From NCBI GenBank assembly GCA_946480705.1, contig CAMLLF010000053.1, forward strand, positions 1-11,478: a stretch of DNA of 11,478 nt, given 5' to 3'. Below the pieces are notes generated by a model. The model was not told the origin of the DNA. It searched no databases and saw only the letters and a list, made by a program, of their open reading frames with translations. Every line of letters starts with the position of its first letter. Positions within the stretch are counted from its first letter, which is position 1. Shown here piece by piece: positions 1-7,864 of the stretch. The stretch is from an uncultured Lysobacteraceae bacterium (GTDB lineage: Bacteria > Pseudomonadota > Gammaproteobacteria > Xanthomonadales > Rhodanobacteraceae). The position numbers and the translations under genes are program-made.

Positions 1-165
1 ACCCTGCTGCGCGACGCCGGCGACGGCACGCGCTGGGCCTGCGCGCTCGGCCTCGGCGCCGTGCTGCTCCAGAGCCTCGTCGACTATCCGCTGCGCACGC
101 CGCTGCCGGCCCTGGCCGCCGCGGCGCTCGCCGCCTGCGTACTTGCGCCACGGAGGAGCCGCTGA
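1..165 (+). CDS. C-terminal end of an O-antigen ligase/polymerase-like membrane protein (partial)
   Basis: Frame 1 is open from the left edge to a TGA at 163-165, giving the last 54 residues of a protein whose start lies outside the window. The visible part is a hydrophobic, Leu/Ala-rich helix pair around the motif SLVDYPLRTP (residues 26-35 of the fragment), followed by a short basic tail ending RRSR. As far as I recall, a (H/Q)SLVD(Y/F)PLRTP motif near the C-terminus is characteristic of O-antigen ligase/Wzy-type proteins, where it sits just before the last membrane helix. Third codon positions are almost all G or C, as in the following genes. It ends 3 bases before the ketoisomerase start, so it is probably in the same operon. 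A polymerase or ligase fits the polysaccharide cluster, but with only the tail visible the two cannot be told apart. Confidence 0.6.
   Translation, partial: TLLRDAGDGTRWACALGLGAVLLQSLVDYPLRTPLPALAAAALAACVLAPRRSR
152..158 (+). promoter_or_regulatory. Shine-Dalgarno sequence for the ketoisomerase gene
   Basis: GGAGGAG lies inside the last codons of the upstream gene, 10 bases before the ATG at 169. It is the best ribosome binding site in the window and supports the start at 169. Most other starts in the cluster rely on overlap with the preceding stop codon. Confidence 0.6.
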
Positions 166-168
166 ACC

Positions 169-621
169 ATGCGATCGCCGCTTTCGCCCGTCGCCGCACC
201 CGCCGCGTCGCCGCGCTACTCGCTCGAGGACTGCCGCGTGATCGAGTTGCCGAAGATCGCCGACCCGCGCGGCAACCTGACCTTCGTCGAGGGCCAGGTG
301 CACGTGCCGTTCGACATCGCGCGCGTGTATTACCTCTACGACGTGCCCGGCGGCGCCGAGCGCGGCGGCCATGCGCACCGCGCGCTGCAGCAGCTCATCA
401 TCGCGATGTCGGGCAGTTTCGACGTGCTGCTCGACGACGGCCGCAGCCGGCGCCAGGTGCATCTGAACCGCTCGTACTACGGCCTGCTGGTCTGTCCGAT
501 GATCTGGCGCGAGCTCAGCAACTTCTCCTCGGGTTCGGTCTGCATGGTGCTCGCCTCGCACCGCTACGACGAGGCCGACTACTACCGCGACTACGCGGTC
601 TTCCAGCGCGACGCAGGCTGA
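169..621 (+). CDS. dTDP-4-dehydro-6-deoxyhexose 3,4-ketoisomerase (FdtA/QdtA-like cupin)
   Basis: A 150-residue protein of the WxcM-like/FdtA family. Members move the keto group of dTDP-4-keto-6-deoxyglucose from C4 to C3, the step before C3 transamination on the way to dTDP-Fuc3NAc or dTDP-Qui3NAc. Seen in the sequence: DPRGNL (32-37), [15 protein letters not shown] (46-60), the histidine pair HAH at 68-70 in GGHAH, a conserved VSGSF-like strand (AMSGSF, 79-84), LLDDG (87-91), PMIWRE (110-115) and [15 protein letters not shown] (128-142). In characterised FdtA the HxH histidines are catalytic. The length is normal for the family apart from a roughly 20-residue variable N-terminal extension. 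The start at 169 has a good Shine-Dalgarno site. The next gene, an acetyltransferase, starts 1 base after the stop. The C3 aminotransferase partner is not in the window. Whether the product is the galacto (FdtA) or gluco (QdtA) isomer cannot be read from the sequence, so no symbol is given. Confidence 0.85.
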   Translation: MRSPLSPVAAPAASPRYSLEDCRVIELPKIADPRGNLTFVEGQVHVPFDIARVYYLYDVPGGAERGGHAHRALQQLIIAMSGSFDVLLDDGRSRRQVHLNRSYYGLLVCPMIWRELSNFSSGSVCMVLASHRYDEADYYRDYAVFQRDAG

Positions 622-622
622 C

Positions 623-1228
623 ATGAGCGCCGACGCCGACGAAGCCGCCGCGCCGTCGCGATCCTCCGCGGTCGCCGCAGTGCTGCTCGCGCTGCGCCGT
701 GCGCTGCGCCGCGGCCTGCGCCTGATTCCGAAGCTGCGCTACCTCGCGCGGCGCTGGCAGTTCGAACAGGCCGGCCGGCGCGGCGGCATCGAAGCCGGCG
801 TGCGCGTGCTCGGCGATGCGCGCATCCGCCTGGGCGACCGCGTGATGCTGCGCCGCGGCGTCGTGATCGCCGGCAACGGCGAACTGCGGATCGGATCCCG
901 CACGACCATCAACGACGGCTGCCAGATCAGCGCGTTCGACAGCGTGCGCATCGGCGAGAACTGCCTGTTCGCGCCGCGCGTCAGCGTGCTCGACATCGAT
1001 CATCGCTTCGACACGCGCGAACGGCCGATCCGGGACCAGGGCTGCCGCACCGCGCCGGTCGTCATCGGCGACGACGTCTGGATCGGCATGAACGCGGTCG
1101 TGCTGCGCGGCGTGCACATCGGCCGCGGCGCGATCGTCGCGGCCAACAGCGTGGTCACGCGCGACGTGCCCGAATTCGCGATCGTCGCCGGCGCGCCGGC
1201 GCGGCTGCTGCGGATGCGTCCCGGATGA
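623..1228 (+). CDS. Hexapeptide-repeat (left-handed beta-helix) acetyltransferase, WbbJ/LacA type
   Basis: A 201-residue protein. Residues 1-50 are a basic, partly helical N-terminal region. From about residue 57 onward come imperfect hexapeptide turns (I/V-G-x-x repeats such as IRLGDRV, LRIGSRT, VRIGENC, VVIGDDV, VHIGRGA), ending with the typical [24 protein letters not shown] (173-196). His127 in DIDHRFD and the loop before VIGDDVWIG (147-155) match the catalytic His and the WIG motif of maltose/galactoside-type O-acetyltransferases and WbbJ. It presumably transfers acetyl from acetyl-CoA to a sugar hydroxyl or amine. Coming directly after a FdtA-like gene, it could be the FdtC/QdtC step (N-acetylation of the 3-amino sugar), or an O-acetyltransferase decorating the finished repeat unit. 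Its stop overlaps the flippase ATG (ATGA at 1225-1228). Confidence 0.85.
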   Translation: MSADADEAAAPSRSSAVAAVLLALRRALRRGLRLIPKLRYLARRWQFEQAGRRGGIEAGVRVLGDARIRLGDRVMLRRGVVIAGNGELRIGSRTTINDGCQISAFDSVRIGENCLFAPRVSVLDIDHRFDTRERPIRDQGCRTAPVVIGDDVWIGMNAVVLRGVHIGRGAIVAANSVVTRDVPEFAIVAGAPARLLRMRPG

Positions 1229-2671
1229 AGGCCTTCGCGCGCGCGATCGCCGCATTCGGCGTCGGCTCGGCCGCGGGCACGCTGCTGCAGGTGCTCAAGG
1301 GCAAGCTGGCCGCACTCGTGCTCGGCACCGCCGGCGTCGGCGTGCTCAATCAGCTCGGCACGACCTGGAGCCTGTTCAGCAGCGTCGCCGGACTCGGCAT
1401 GGGCAGCGGCATGGTCAAGCGCGTCGCCGCCGCACGCGAGGCCGGCGACGAAGCCGCGATCCTGCGCCAGGTGACGTCGTCGCTGGCCGTGGCCGCCGCG
1501 GTGTCGCTGGTACTTGCACTCGCCGCGACCGCATTCGCCGCGGCGCTGTCGGACGGACTGTTCCACGACGGCGGCGAGCGCCGCGTGCTCGTGCTGCTGG
1601 TCGCCTGGGGCATTCCGTTCGCGGTCTGCGCGCAGGTCTATCGCTGCCTGCTGAGTGCCGCGCGCCAGGCGCGCGCGCTCGTGCGCGCGCAGGTGACCTC
1701 CGATCTCATCGGCTTCGCCGCCTTCGCGCTGCTGGTCTGGCGCTACGGCCTGCCCGGCGCCGTGCTGTCGCTGTCGCTGCTGCACGCGGTCAAGTTCGCG
1801 CTGCTGTTCGCCGCCGCGCGCCGGCACTACGGCGCGAACACGGCGCGAAGTGCGGCACAACCTCGGCTTCGGACTCAGCGGGCTGCTGCTCGTCACGACC
1901 GGCAGTCTCGTCGTGCTGATCGTGTCGCGCTGGATCATCGCGGCCCAGGGACTCGAAGCGGCCGGCCTGTATTCGACCGCGTGGAAAGTCGCGGCCGTGT
2001 ATCTCGGCGCGATCTACGCCTCGGCCGGCAGCTACTACTTCCCGACGCTCGCGGCCTGCGACGGCGACGACCGCCGGCTCGGCAACTGCATCGACGAATC
2101 GCTGACCGTGTACATGTACATCGTCGCGCCGGTCATCGCCGCGGTCGTGCTGGCCGGCGAATGGCTGATGCACCTGCTGTTCAGCGCGGCCTTCGTACCG
2201 GCGGCGGCGTTACTGGTGCTGCTGCTGCCCGGCGACCTGCTGCGCATCGTGTCGGAAACGCTGGGACTGTCGCTGCTCGCGCGGCGGCGCCTGGGCGCCT
2301 ATTGCAGCGTGTATTTCGCCTGGGCCGCCAGCTATCTGGCGCTCGCCGCGCTGCTGCTGCCGCGGCTGCAGCTCGCCGGCGCCGCGCTGGCCTATCTGCT
2401 TTCGCAGGCCCTGCAGTTCGTCGTCACGCTGTACGTCGTGCGCCGCGCGTTCGGCTATCGCATCGGCCGTACTGCGGCCTTCGCGCTGCTGCGCGGCGCC
2501 CTGCTCGTTGCCGCCGCGGCGGTCGCGGCACTGCTCTCGCGCGATCTCGCGCTGCGCGTCGCCGCCGGCGTCGCGATCGCCGCAGCCTGGCTCGCGCTGA
2601 GCTGGTCGGATCTGCATTTCCGCGAACTCGCGGCCGGACTGTTCCGGCGCCTGCGGATGCGCCCCTCATGA
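1225..2671 (+). pseudogene. Wzx-type oligosaccharide flippase, split by an apparent +1 frameshift
   Basis: Two reading frames together make one MATE/PST-family flippase of about 481 residues and 12-14 membrane helices, the normal size for Wzx proteins that move undecaprenyl-linked oligosaccharides across the inner membrane. The first half is read in frame 1 from ATG 1225 ([14 protein letters not shown], then about six hydrophobic segments) to roughly 1838-1845. The second half is in frame 2 from about 1844-1850 (a GTG at 1850 begins VRHNLGFGLSG) to the TGA at 2669-2671, with about eight more segments. G/C bias at third positions switches frame between 1838 and 1850, within AACACGGCGCGAAGTGCGG; removing one base there would restore a continuous protein. 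Frame 1 happens to stay open through the second half and into the GT2 gene, which would give a false 796-residue fusion. This could be a true inactivating mutation, a sequencing error, or much less likely two subunits or recoding. The stop overlaps the GT2 start by 4 bases. Confidence 0.75.
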
Positions 2672-3615
2672 ATCCGCTCGTCAGCGTCATCATTCCGTCC
2701 TACAACCACGCACGCTACATCGGGCGTGCGATCGACAGCGTGCTCGCGCAGACCTATGCGCCGATCGAGCTCATCGTCATCGACGACGGCTCGCGCGACG
2801 ACAGCGCGGCCGTGATCGCCGGCCTCGCGCAGCGCCACGGCTTCCGCGCCGTGCTGAATCCGGAGAACCGCGGCCAGAGCCATGTCGTGAACCAGGCGCT
2901 CGACCTGTGCCGCGGCGAGTTCGTCTGCTTCCTGCCGTCGGACGACTGGTACCTGCCTGACAAGACGCGGCTGCAGGTCGACAAGTTCCGCGACTGCGAC
3001 GAGTCGACCGGCGTCGTCTACGGCCGCGGCGCGCGCTACTACGAACACAGCGACACGACCGAACCGGTTTCGCTGCCGCTGCGCCGCGGCGACGTGCTGC
3101 GCGATCTCGTCGCGATCGGCAACTTCGTCTATCCGGTCACGCCGCTGTTCCGGCGCGCCTGCTTCGAGCGCGTGCGCTTCGACGAGTCCTATCGCGCCGA
3201 GGGCGAAGCGATCTATCTGAAGCTCGCGCTGCATTTCCGCTTCGACTATGTCGAGGACATCGTCGCCGTCATGCGCGACCACCCGGCGAACACCGGCAAG
3301 AACGTGCCGCTGATGTATCGCGAGAACCAACGCTACTGGGAGGCGTTCTTCGACGAACCCGCGCTGCCGCCCGAGGTCCGCGCGCTGCGCCGCACGCGGC
3401 TCGCCCGGCTGCATCGACTCAAAGGACTCGAACTCGTCGTGCTCTGCGGGCAAGCGCGCGACGGCCGCCGTGCGCTGCGGCGCGCGATCGGCCTGCGCCC
3501 GCGCCTGCTGCTCGACCCGCGCGTGCTGGCCGGACTCGTCCTGAGCCTGCTGCCCGCGCCGCTCGCCGGCAGTCTCGTGCGCCGCCGCCGCGGCGCGGCC
3601 GGAGCCGCGTCATGA
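2668..3615 (+). CDS. Family 2 glycosyltransferase (GT-A fold)
   Basis: A 315-residue cytoplasmic, membrane-associated glycosyltransferase that adds a sugar from a nucleotide-sugar donor to the growing lipid-linked oligosaccharide. The N-terminal strand and turn VSVIIPSYNHARYI (5-18), IDSVLAQTY (22-30) and the nucleotide-binding VIDDGSRDD (37-45) are classic GT2. The metal-binding DxD-equivalent is SDD at 91-93 (FLPSDDWYLPDK). YRAEGEAIYLKLAL (175-188) sits where family members usually carry the catalytic-base ED motif, here written E-G-E. The C-terminal 65 residues are very Arg/Leu-rich and probably make a peripheral amphipathic membrane contact. The ATG at 2668 is chosen because the GT2 fold begins there and it overlaps the flippase stop (ATGA); the in-frame upstream extension is only the shadow of the flippase gene. 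The donor sugar cannot be predicted. Confidence 0.88.
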   Translation: MNPLVSVIIPSYNHARYIGRAIDSVLAQTYAPIELIVIDDGSRDDSAAVIAGLAQRHGFRAVLNPENRGQSHVVNQALDLCRGEFVCFLPSDDWYLPDKTRLQVDKFRDCDESTGVVYGRGARYYEHSDTTEPVSLPLRRGDVLRDLVAIGNFVYPVTPLFRRACFERVRFDESYRAEGEAIYLKLALHFRFDYVEDIVAVMRDHPANTGKNVPLMYRENQRYWEAFFDEPALPPEVRALRRTRLARLHRLKGLELVVLCGQARDGRRALRRAIGLRPRLLLDPRVLAGLVLSLLPAPLAGSLVRRRRGAAGAAS

Positions 3616-4520
3616 ACCGCGATGCCGTCGTCGCCGAACACCGGCTCTCGTTCCTCGACTATCTCGGCCGCCTGTCGCGCAGCCGCGGCGTGCGCCGCCT
3701 CGCCGCGCAGCGCAGTCCGGCGGCCGCGCCGCGCATCGCCTGCTTCCCCGACGACGACATCGGCGCGCAGATCCTCGCCCACGGCTGGTACGAGGACGTG
3801 CTGCTGCACGCGATCTTCGACACTTTCCTCGCCGCGCAGGCGGCGCGTTTCCGCGACGGCATCGCGATCGACGTCGGCGCGAACATCGGCAATCACACGC
3901 TCTGGCTCGCCGCGCGCTTCGCGCGCGTGTTCGCCGTCGAACCCAATCCGATCTGCACGCACCTGCTGCAGGCGAATCTGCTGATGAATCGCGTCGACAA
4001 CGTCGAGGTGTTCGCGCTCGGCCTCAGCGACCGCGACGGCGAACTCACGTTTCACGCGAACCAGCACGGCAATCTCGGCCGCTCGGGCGTCAGCGCGCAT
4101 CTGGCCGGATCGGCGAGCCGCAGCTTTCCGGTGCCGGTGCTGCGCGGCGACGCGCTGTTCGATGCGCAGCGCCTCGCCGGACTGCCGCTGCGGCTGATCA
4201 AGCTCGACATCGAAGGCCACGAGTACGCCGCGCTGCGCGGCCTCGCCGCCACGCTCGCGGCGCAGCAGCCGCTATTGCTGTTCGAATCGCACACGAGCCG
4301 CGGCGACACCGGCGGCGACGCGATCCTCGCGCTGCTGCGCGACTGCGGCTATCGCCATTTCCATGTGATCGAGACGAACACGGCGCCGCGCGGCAACCCG
4401 CTGCGCAAGCTGCTGCATCGCGCACGCGAAGGGCTGCGCCTGCGCCTGTGCGAAGTGCAACGCCTGCCCGAGCGCAGCCACAGCCTCGTGATCGCCGCGG
4501 TGCAGCCATGCGCATCCTGA
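3612..4520 (+). CDS. FkbM-family SAM-dependent methyltransferase
   Basis: A 302-residue protein with the FkbM methyltransferase core. SAM-binding motif I is IDVGANIGNHT (86-96), the acidic ribose-binding turn is VEPNP (109-113), and the conserved KLDIEGHEY stands at 197-205, followed by a Leu-rich strand and FESH (about 224-227). FkbM proteins O-methylate polyketides or sugars. In glycan clusters they are taken to methylate a sugar hydroxyl, capping or modifying the repeat unit. Residues 1-80 are an extra N-terminal region with ILAHGWYEDVLL before the Rossmann domain, common in this subfamily. It starts within the ATGA overlap with the GT2 stop (3612-3615), and its end overlaps the next GT4 gene by 13 bases, pointing to translational coupling. 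The target sugar position is unknown. Confidence 0.85.
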   Translation: MNRDAVVAEHRLSFLDYLGRLSRSRGVRRLAAQRSPAAAPRIACFPDDDIGAQILAHGWYEDVLLHAIFDTFLAAQAARFRDGIAIDVGANIGNHTLWLAARFARVFAVEPNPICTHLLQANLLMNRVDNVEVFALGLSDRDGELTFHANQHGNLGRSGVSAHLAGSASRSFPVPVLRGDALFDAQRLAGLPLRLIKLDIEGHEYAALRGLAATLAAQQPLLLFESHTSRGDTGGDAILALLRDCGYRHFHVIETNTAPRGNPLRKLLHRAREGLRLRLCEVQRLPERSHSLVIAAVQPCAS

Positions 4521-5596
4521 TCCTGGCCCAGCACCTGGGCCGCGCGCTCGGCGGCATCGAGATCCAGTGCGACCTGCTCGCGCGCGAACTCGGCGCGCTC
4601 GGCCACGAGGTGCACTACGGCGCAGCGCACGGCGTCGCCGCGCCGCTGCCCGCGACGCCCTACGCGCTGACTGCCTGGACGCCCGGCGATGCGGCGTCGT
4701 TGCGCGAGCTGCTGCGGCGCGCGCGTCCCGACGTCGTCTATCTGCGCCACAACAAAGTCGCGCTGCGCGCGACCGCGCGCGCGCTGCGCGACGCCGGCGT
4801 GCCGCTGGTGTTCGCCGCGTCGAGCCTGCAGGACGTGCAGGCCTGGAGCTATCACCGCAAGCACGCGGCGTGGACGCCGCGGCGTCTCGCCTCGGTCGCG
4901 TGGCAGCGCCTGCGCAGCCGCTGGAACTGGGGCGGATTCCGCTGGGTCTGCGCGGCCGTCAGCCTCAACGCGCACTACACCGCGCGGCTGCCGGTCGCGC
5001 AGCGCGTGCACATTCCCGATGCGATGGACGCGGCCGCGGTGCCGTTCGCGTGGCCGCGCCGCTACGTCGCCTGGGTCGCCCAGATCAAGGACTACAAGAA
5101 TCCCGGCGACTACGTCGAACTCGCGCGGCGCTGCGCCGATCTCGATCTCGATTTCCTGCTCGTCGGCAGCATCGTCAGCCCGCGCTACGCATGGATCGCC
5201 GATCCCGCGCGCACGCCGGAACAGTTCCACTATCTCGGACCGCGCACGCCGGCCGAGGTCAACGGCATCCTCGCCGGCGCGCAGGCGCTCGTGCACACCT
5301 GCGATCCCGAAGGCTTCGGCAACAACTTCATCCAGGCCTGGCAGCAGGGCACGCCGACGCTGTCGCTGCGCTTCGACCCCGGCGGCATCATCCGGCGCGA
5401 GGCGCTCGGCGACGTACCCGGCAGTCTCGCCGGGCTGGAGCGCGAACTGCGCCGGCTGATCGCCGACGAACCGCATCGCGTCGCGATGGGCGAGCGCGCG
5501 CGGCGCTTCGCGCGCGAACAGCACGACCCGCGCCGCAGCGCCGAACGCCTGGCCGAGCTGCTCGCGAGCGTCGCCCGGCCGCGGAGCGGCGCATGA
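4508..5596 (+). CDS. Family 4 glycosyltransferase (GT-B fold), first of three
   Basis: A 362-residue GT-B glycosyltransferase. The N-terminal acceptor domain begins MRILILAQHLGRALGGIEIQ with the usual Gly-Gly-(I/A)-E loop (15-18), and has RPDVVYLRHNK (73-83) and a SLNAHYTARL segment (152-161). The C-terminal donor domain starts near YVAWVAQIKDYKNP (186-199), where the Lys of the phosphate-binding region is present, and has FLLVGS (216-221), FHYLGPR (240-246) and DPEGFGNNFIQAWQQGTPTLSL (266-287). That last stretch is the retaining-GT EX7E motif, with Glu268 present but Gln276 in place of the second Glu. The start at 4508 is chosen over an upstream in-frame GTG at 4448 because the Rossmann strand begins exactly there; this leaves a 13-base overlap with the FkbM gene. 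The stop overlaps the next ATG (ATGA at 5593-5596). Donor and acceptor are unknown. Confidence 0.85.
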   Translation: MRILILAQHLGRALGGIEIQCDLLARELGALGHEVHYGAAHGVAAPLPATPYALTAWTPGDAASLRELLRRARPDVVYLRHNKVALRATARALRDAGVPLVFAASSLQDVQAWSYHRKHAAWTPRRLASVAWQRLRSRWNWGGFRWVCAAVSLNAHYTARLPVAQRVHIPDAMDAAAVPFAWPRRYVAWVAQIKDYKNPGDYVELARRCADLDLDFLLVGSIVSPRYAWIADPARTPEQFHYLGPRTPAEVNGILAGAQALVHTCDPEGFGNNFIQAWQQGTPTLSLRFDPGGIIRREALGDVPGSLAGLERELRRLIADEPHRVAMGERARRFAREQHDPRRSAERLAELLASVARPRSGA

Positions 5597-6681
5597 ACGT
5601 GCTGTTCCTGACCAAGTACCCGGCCGACGGCGCGAGCAGCCGCTATCGCGTCTACCAGTACCTGCCCTATCTCGACGCCGCCGGCATCGGCTATCGCGTG
5701 CAGCCGTTCATGAGCGAGGCCATGTATGCGCTCGTGAACCGCCCGGGACGGCGCCTGCGCAAGGCCGCTCACGCGGCATTCGCGGTCCTGCGCCGGCTCG
5801 CCGAACTCGCGCGCTGCGGGCGCTACGACCTGATCTACCTGCAGCGCGAATGCCTGCCGCTCGGGCCGCCGCTGATGGAACGCGCGTTCCGGCGCCGGCG
5901 CATCCCGACGATCTTCGACTACGACGACGCGCTGTTCATCGTGAAACCCAGCACGCACAATTCCTTTGTGGATACGTTCAAAAGCGGAGCGCGCACGCAG
6001 CAGATCTTCGGCCTCGTCGACTGCGTGCTCGCCGGCAACGACTGGCTGCGCGACCGCGCGATCGAACACGGCGGCGCCGCGCGCACCTTCCACGTGGCCG
6101 AAGACCTCGACCGCTACGCGCGCCGCGCGCCGCACCGCAACGGCGCGACCGTGACGCTGGGCTGGCTCGGTTCGCCGAGCACCGAGAAATACCTCGACCT
6201 GATCCGCGAGCCGCTGCGCGCGCTGTGCCGACGCTATCCGCAGCTGCGCCTGCGCGTCGTCGGCGGCGGCGCATTCACCGACGCCCGGATCCCGGTCGAG
6301 CACCGGCCCTGGCGCTATGCGAGCGAAGTCGACGACCTGCATGCGTTCGACATCGGCCTCATGCCGCTGCCGCTGGAAGACTGGTCGCGCGGCAAGTCCG
6401 GCGGCAAGGCGCGCACCTACATGGCCGCCGGCGTGCCCGCGGTCTGCACCGGCATCGGCTTCAATCTCGAGCTGATCCGCGACGGCGAGACCGGCGTGCT
6501 CGTGCGCGACCCCGGCGAATGGGAAGCCGCGCTCGCCCGCCTGATCGAGAACGCCGATCTGCGCGAACGCATTGCGGCGGCGGCGCGCGCCGAGGTCGAA
6601 CGCCGCTATGCGCTGACGCGCATCGGTCCGCAGTTCGTCGACATCCTGCGCGAGGTGGCCGCCCGTGGCAGCCGCGCCTGA
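5593..6681 (+). CDS. Family 4 glycosyltransferase, second of three
   Basis: A 362-residue GT-B protein. The N-terminus MNVLFLTKYPADGASSRYRVYQYLPYL (1-27) carries the S-x-R-x-R-x-x-x-Y-L signature of a GT4/GT1-like subfamily. It is followed by LIYLQRE (80-86), IFDYDDALF (107-115) and LAGNDWL (146-152). The donor domain begins near TLGWLGSPSTEKYL (188-201), with LRVVGGG (220-226), DIGLMPLPLEDWSRGKSGGKARTYMAAGVPAVCTGIG (253-289) and LIRDGETGVLV (294-304). In this subfamily the Lys/Arg-rich GKSGGK segment and MAAGVP replace the standard EX7E helix start. The ATG at 5593 overlaps the preceding stop and begins the first beta strand; longer in-frame readings upstream are shadows of the previous gene. 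A short run of uncommon codons lies at about 5960-5990. It probably adds one sugar of the repeat unit. Confidence 0.83.
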   Translation: MNVLFLTKYPADGASSRYRVYQYLPYLDAAGIGYRVQPFMSEAMYALVNRPGRRLRKAAHAAFAVLRRLAELARCGRYDLIYLQRECLPLGPPLMERAFRRRRIPTIFDYDDALFIVKPSTHNSFVDTFKSGARTQQIFGLVDCVLAGNDWLRDRAIEHGGAARTFHVAEDLDRYARRAPHRNGATVTLGWLGSPSTEKYLDLIREPLRALCRRYPQLRLRVVGGGAFTDARIPVEHRPWRYASEVDDLHAFDIGLMPLPLEDWSRGKSGGKARTYMAAGVPAVCTGIGFNLELIRDGETGVLVRDPGEWEAALARLIENADLRERIAAAARAEVERRYALTRIGPQFVDILREVAARGSRA

Positions 6682-7864
6682 CGTGCTCTACGTGTCCTAC
6701 AACGGCATCGCCGAGCCGCTGGTCGAGTCGCAGGTGCTCGCCTATCTGCGCAAGCTCGCCGGCTACGGCTTTCGTTTCACACTGCTGACCTTCGAGCGCC
6801 GCCCGCCGGCCGACGCCGATGCGCTGCGCCGCCGGCTCGCCGACGAGGGCATCCGCTGGCACTGGCTGCGCAGCGTGTCCGGCTTCGGTCCGCTGACCTC
6901 GCTGCTCGACGTCGCGCGCGGCCTCTCGCGCGTGCGGCAGTTGCATCGGCAACAGGGTTTCAGCCTCGTGCACGCGCGCAGTTTCCTGCCGGCGCTGATC
7001 GCGCAGCGCTTCAAGCGCCGCCACGGCGTGCCGTATCTCAACGACCTGCGCGGCTTCTGGATCGACGAGAAGGTCTATCGCGGGCGGCTGCGCGAGAACG
7101 GCGCGGTCTACCGCATCGCCAAGCGACTCGAAACGCAGGTGCTGCGCGACAGCGACTACATCGTCTCGCTGAGCGAGCGCGGGCTGCGCACGCTCGACAG
7201 CTGGGGCGCCTGGCGCGGCGAACCGCCGCCGTCGGCGACGATACCGACCTGCGTCGACCTCGACCGCTTCGTGCCCGATGCAGCGGATACCACGGGCGCG
7301 GCGCCGGTGTTCGGCTATGTCGGCTCGCTCAGCGAGGAATACCTGCCCGAGGAGATCTTCGCGTGGTTCGCCGCGGCGCTCGTCGCGTTTCCCGCGGCAC
7401 GTCTGCATCTCGTCACGCGCAGCGAACCGGCGCCGCTGCAGGCGGCGCTCGCGCGCCACCGCATACCGGCCGAGCGCGTGCGCCTGCTTGCGCTGCCGCC
7501 GGCGCGCGTGCCGGCCGAGATCCGCCAGTTCGACGCGGCGCTGTCGTTCATCCGTCCGCACCTCGCGAAATTCGCGAGCTGCCCGACCAAGGTCGGCGAG
7601 TACCTCGCCTGCGGCGTGCCAGTCGTCAGCAACCGCGACATCGGCGATCTCGACACGCTGCTTGCCGACGGCGCCGCGGGCTGCCTCGTCGACGACTTCG
7701 GCGACGCCGCGCGTGCGCGCAGCTTCGAACAGCTCGCCGCGCTGTGGCGCGATCCGCAGCTCAAGACGCGCTGCCGCGCGCTCGCCGAGCGGCATTTCTC
7801 GCTGGCCCGCGGCAGCGAGCGCTATGCGCTCGCGTACCGCCGCATCCTCGGAACGGCGCCCTGA
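6665..7864 (+). CDS. Family 4 glycosyltransferase, third of three
   Basis: A 399-residue GT-B glycosyltransferase. Residues 6-27 (DVLYVSYNGIAEPLVESQVLAY) form the first strand and an acceptor-side loop containing the N-G-x-x-E/P-x-x-x-S-Q signature. LVHARSFLPALIA (101-113) and YLNDLRGFWIDE (124-135) are also typical of the family. The donor domain starts at FGYVGSLSEEYLPEE (216-230) and includes LHLVTRSEP (247-255), FDAALSFIRP (289-298) and the conserved SCPTKVGEYLACGVPVVSNRDIGDLD (305-330). This uses Lys309 and Glu312 rather than a canonical EX7E. The start is taken as GTG 6665, giving a 17-base overlap with the previous gene; a second GTG at 6683 is also possible but would remove the residues just before the first strand. 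The stop shares one base with the next ATG (TGATG at 7862-7866). Specificity is unknown. Confidence 0.83.
   Translation: MAAAPDVLYVSYNGIAEPLVESQVLAYLRKLAGYGFRFTLLTFERRPPADADALRRRLADEGIRWHWLRSVSGFGPLTSLLDVARGLSRVRQLHRQQGFSLVHARSFLPALIAQRFKRRHGVPYLNDLRGFWIDEKVYRGRLRENGAVYRIAKRLETQVLRDSDYIVSLSERGLRTLDSWGAWRGEPPPSATIPTCVDLDRFVPDAADTTGAAPVFGYVGSLSEEYLPEEIFAWFAAALVAFPAARLHLVTRSEPAPLQAALARHRIPAERVRLLALPPARVPAEIRQFDAALSFIRPHLAKFASCPTKVGEYLACGVPVVSNRDIGDLDTLLADGAAGCLVDDFGDAARARSFEQLAALWRDPQLKTRCRALAERHFSLARGSERYALAYRRILGTAP

Noticed and set aside
515..1255. Long antisense open frame of 246 codons
   Set aside because: It lies opposite the acetyltransferase gene. Its His/Arg/Ala-rich composition is what G/C-biased codons give on the opposite strand, and no family is recognisable.
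2455..3453. Antisense open frame of 332 codons opposite the GT2 gene
   Set aside because: Shadow of the GT2 gene, with the composition expected from reverse-complemented G/C-ending codons and no motif.
4349..5524. Antisense open frame of 391 codons
   Set aside because: Opposite the first GT4 gene, which has clear family motifs; the antisense reading has none.
4567..5592. N-terminal extension of the second GT4 gene by 342 residues
   Set aside because: The extension is Arg-rich shadow sequence inside the first GT4 gene; the real fold begins at ATG 5593.
6461..7795. Antisense open frame of 444 codons
   Set aside because: Opposite the third GT4 gene; length is explained by the scarcity of stop codons in GC-rich sequence.
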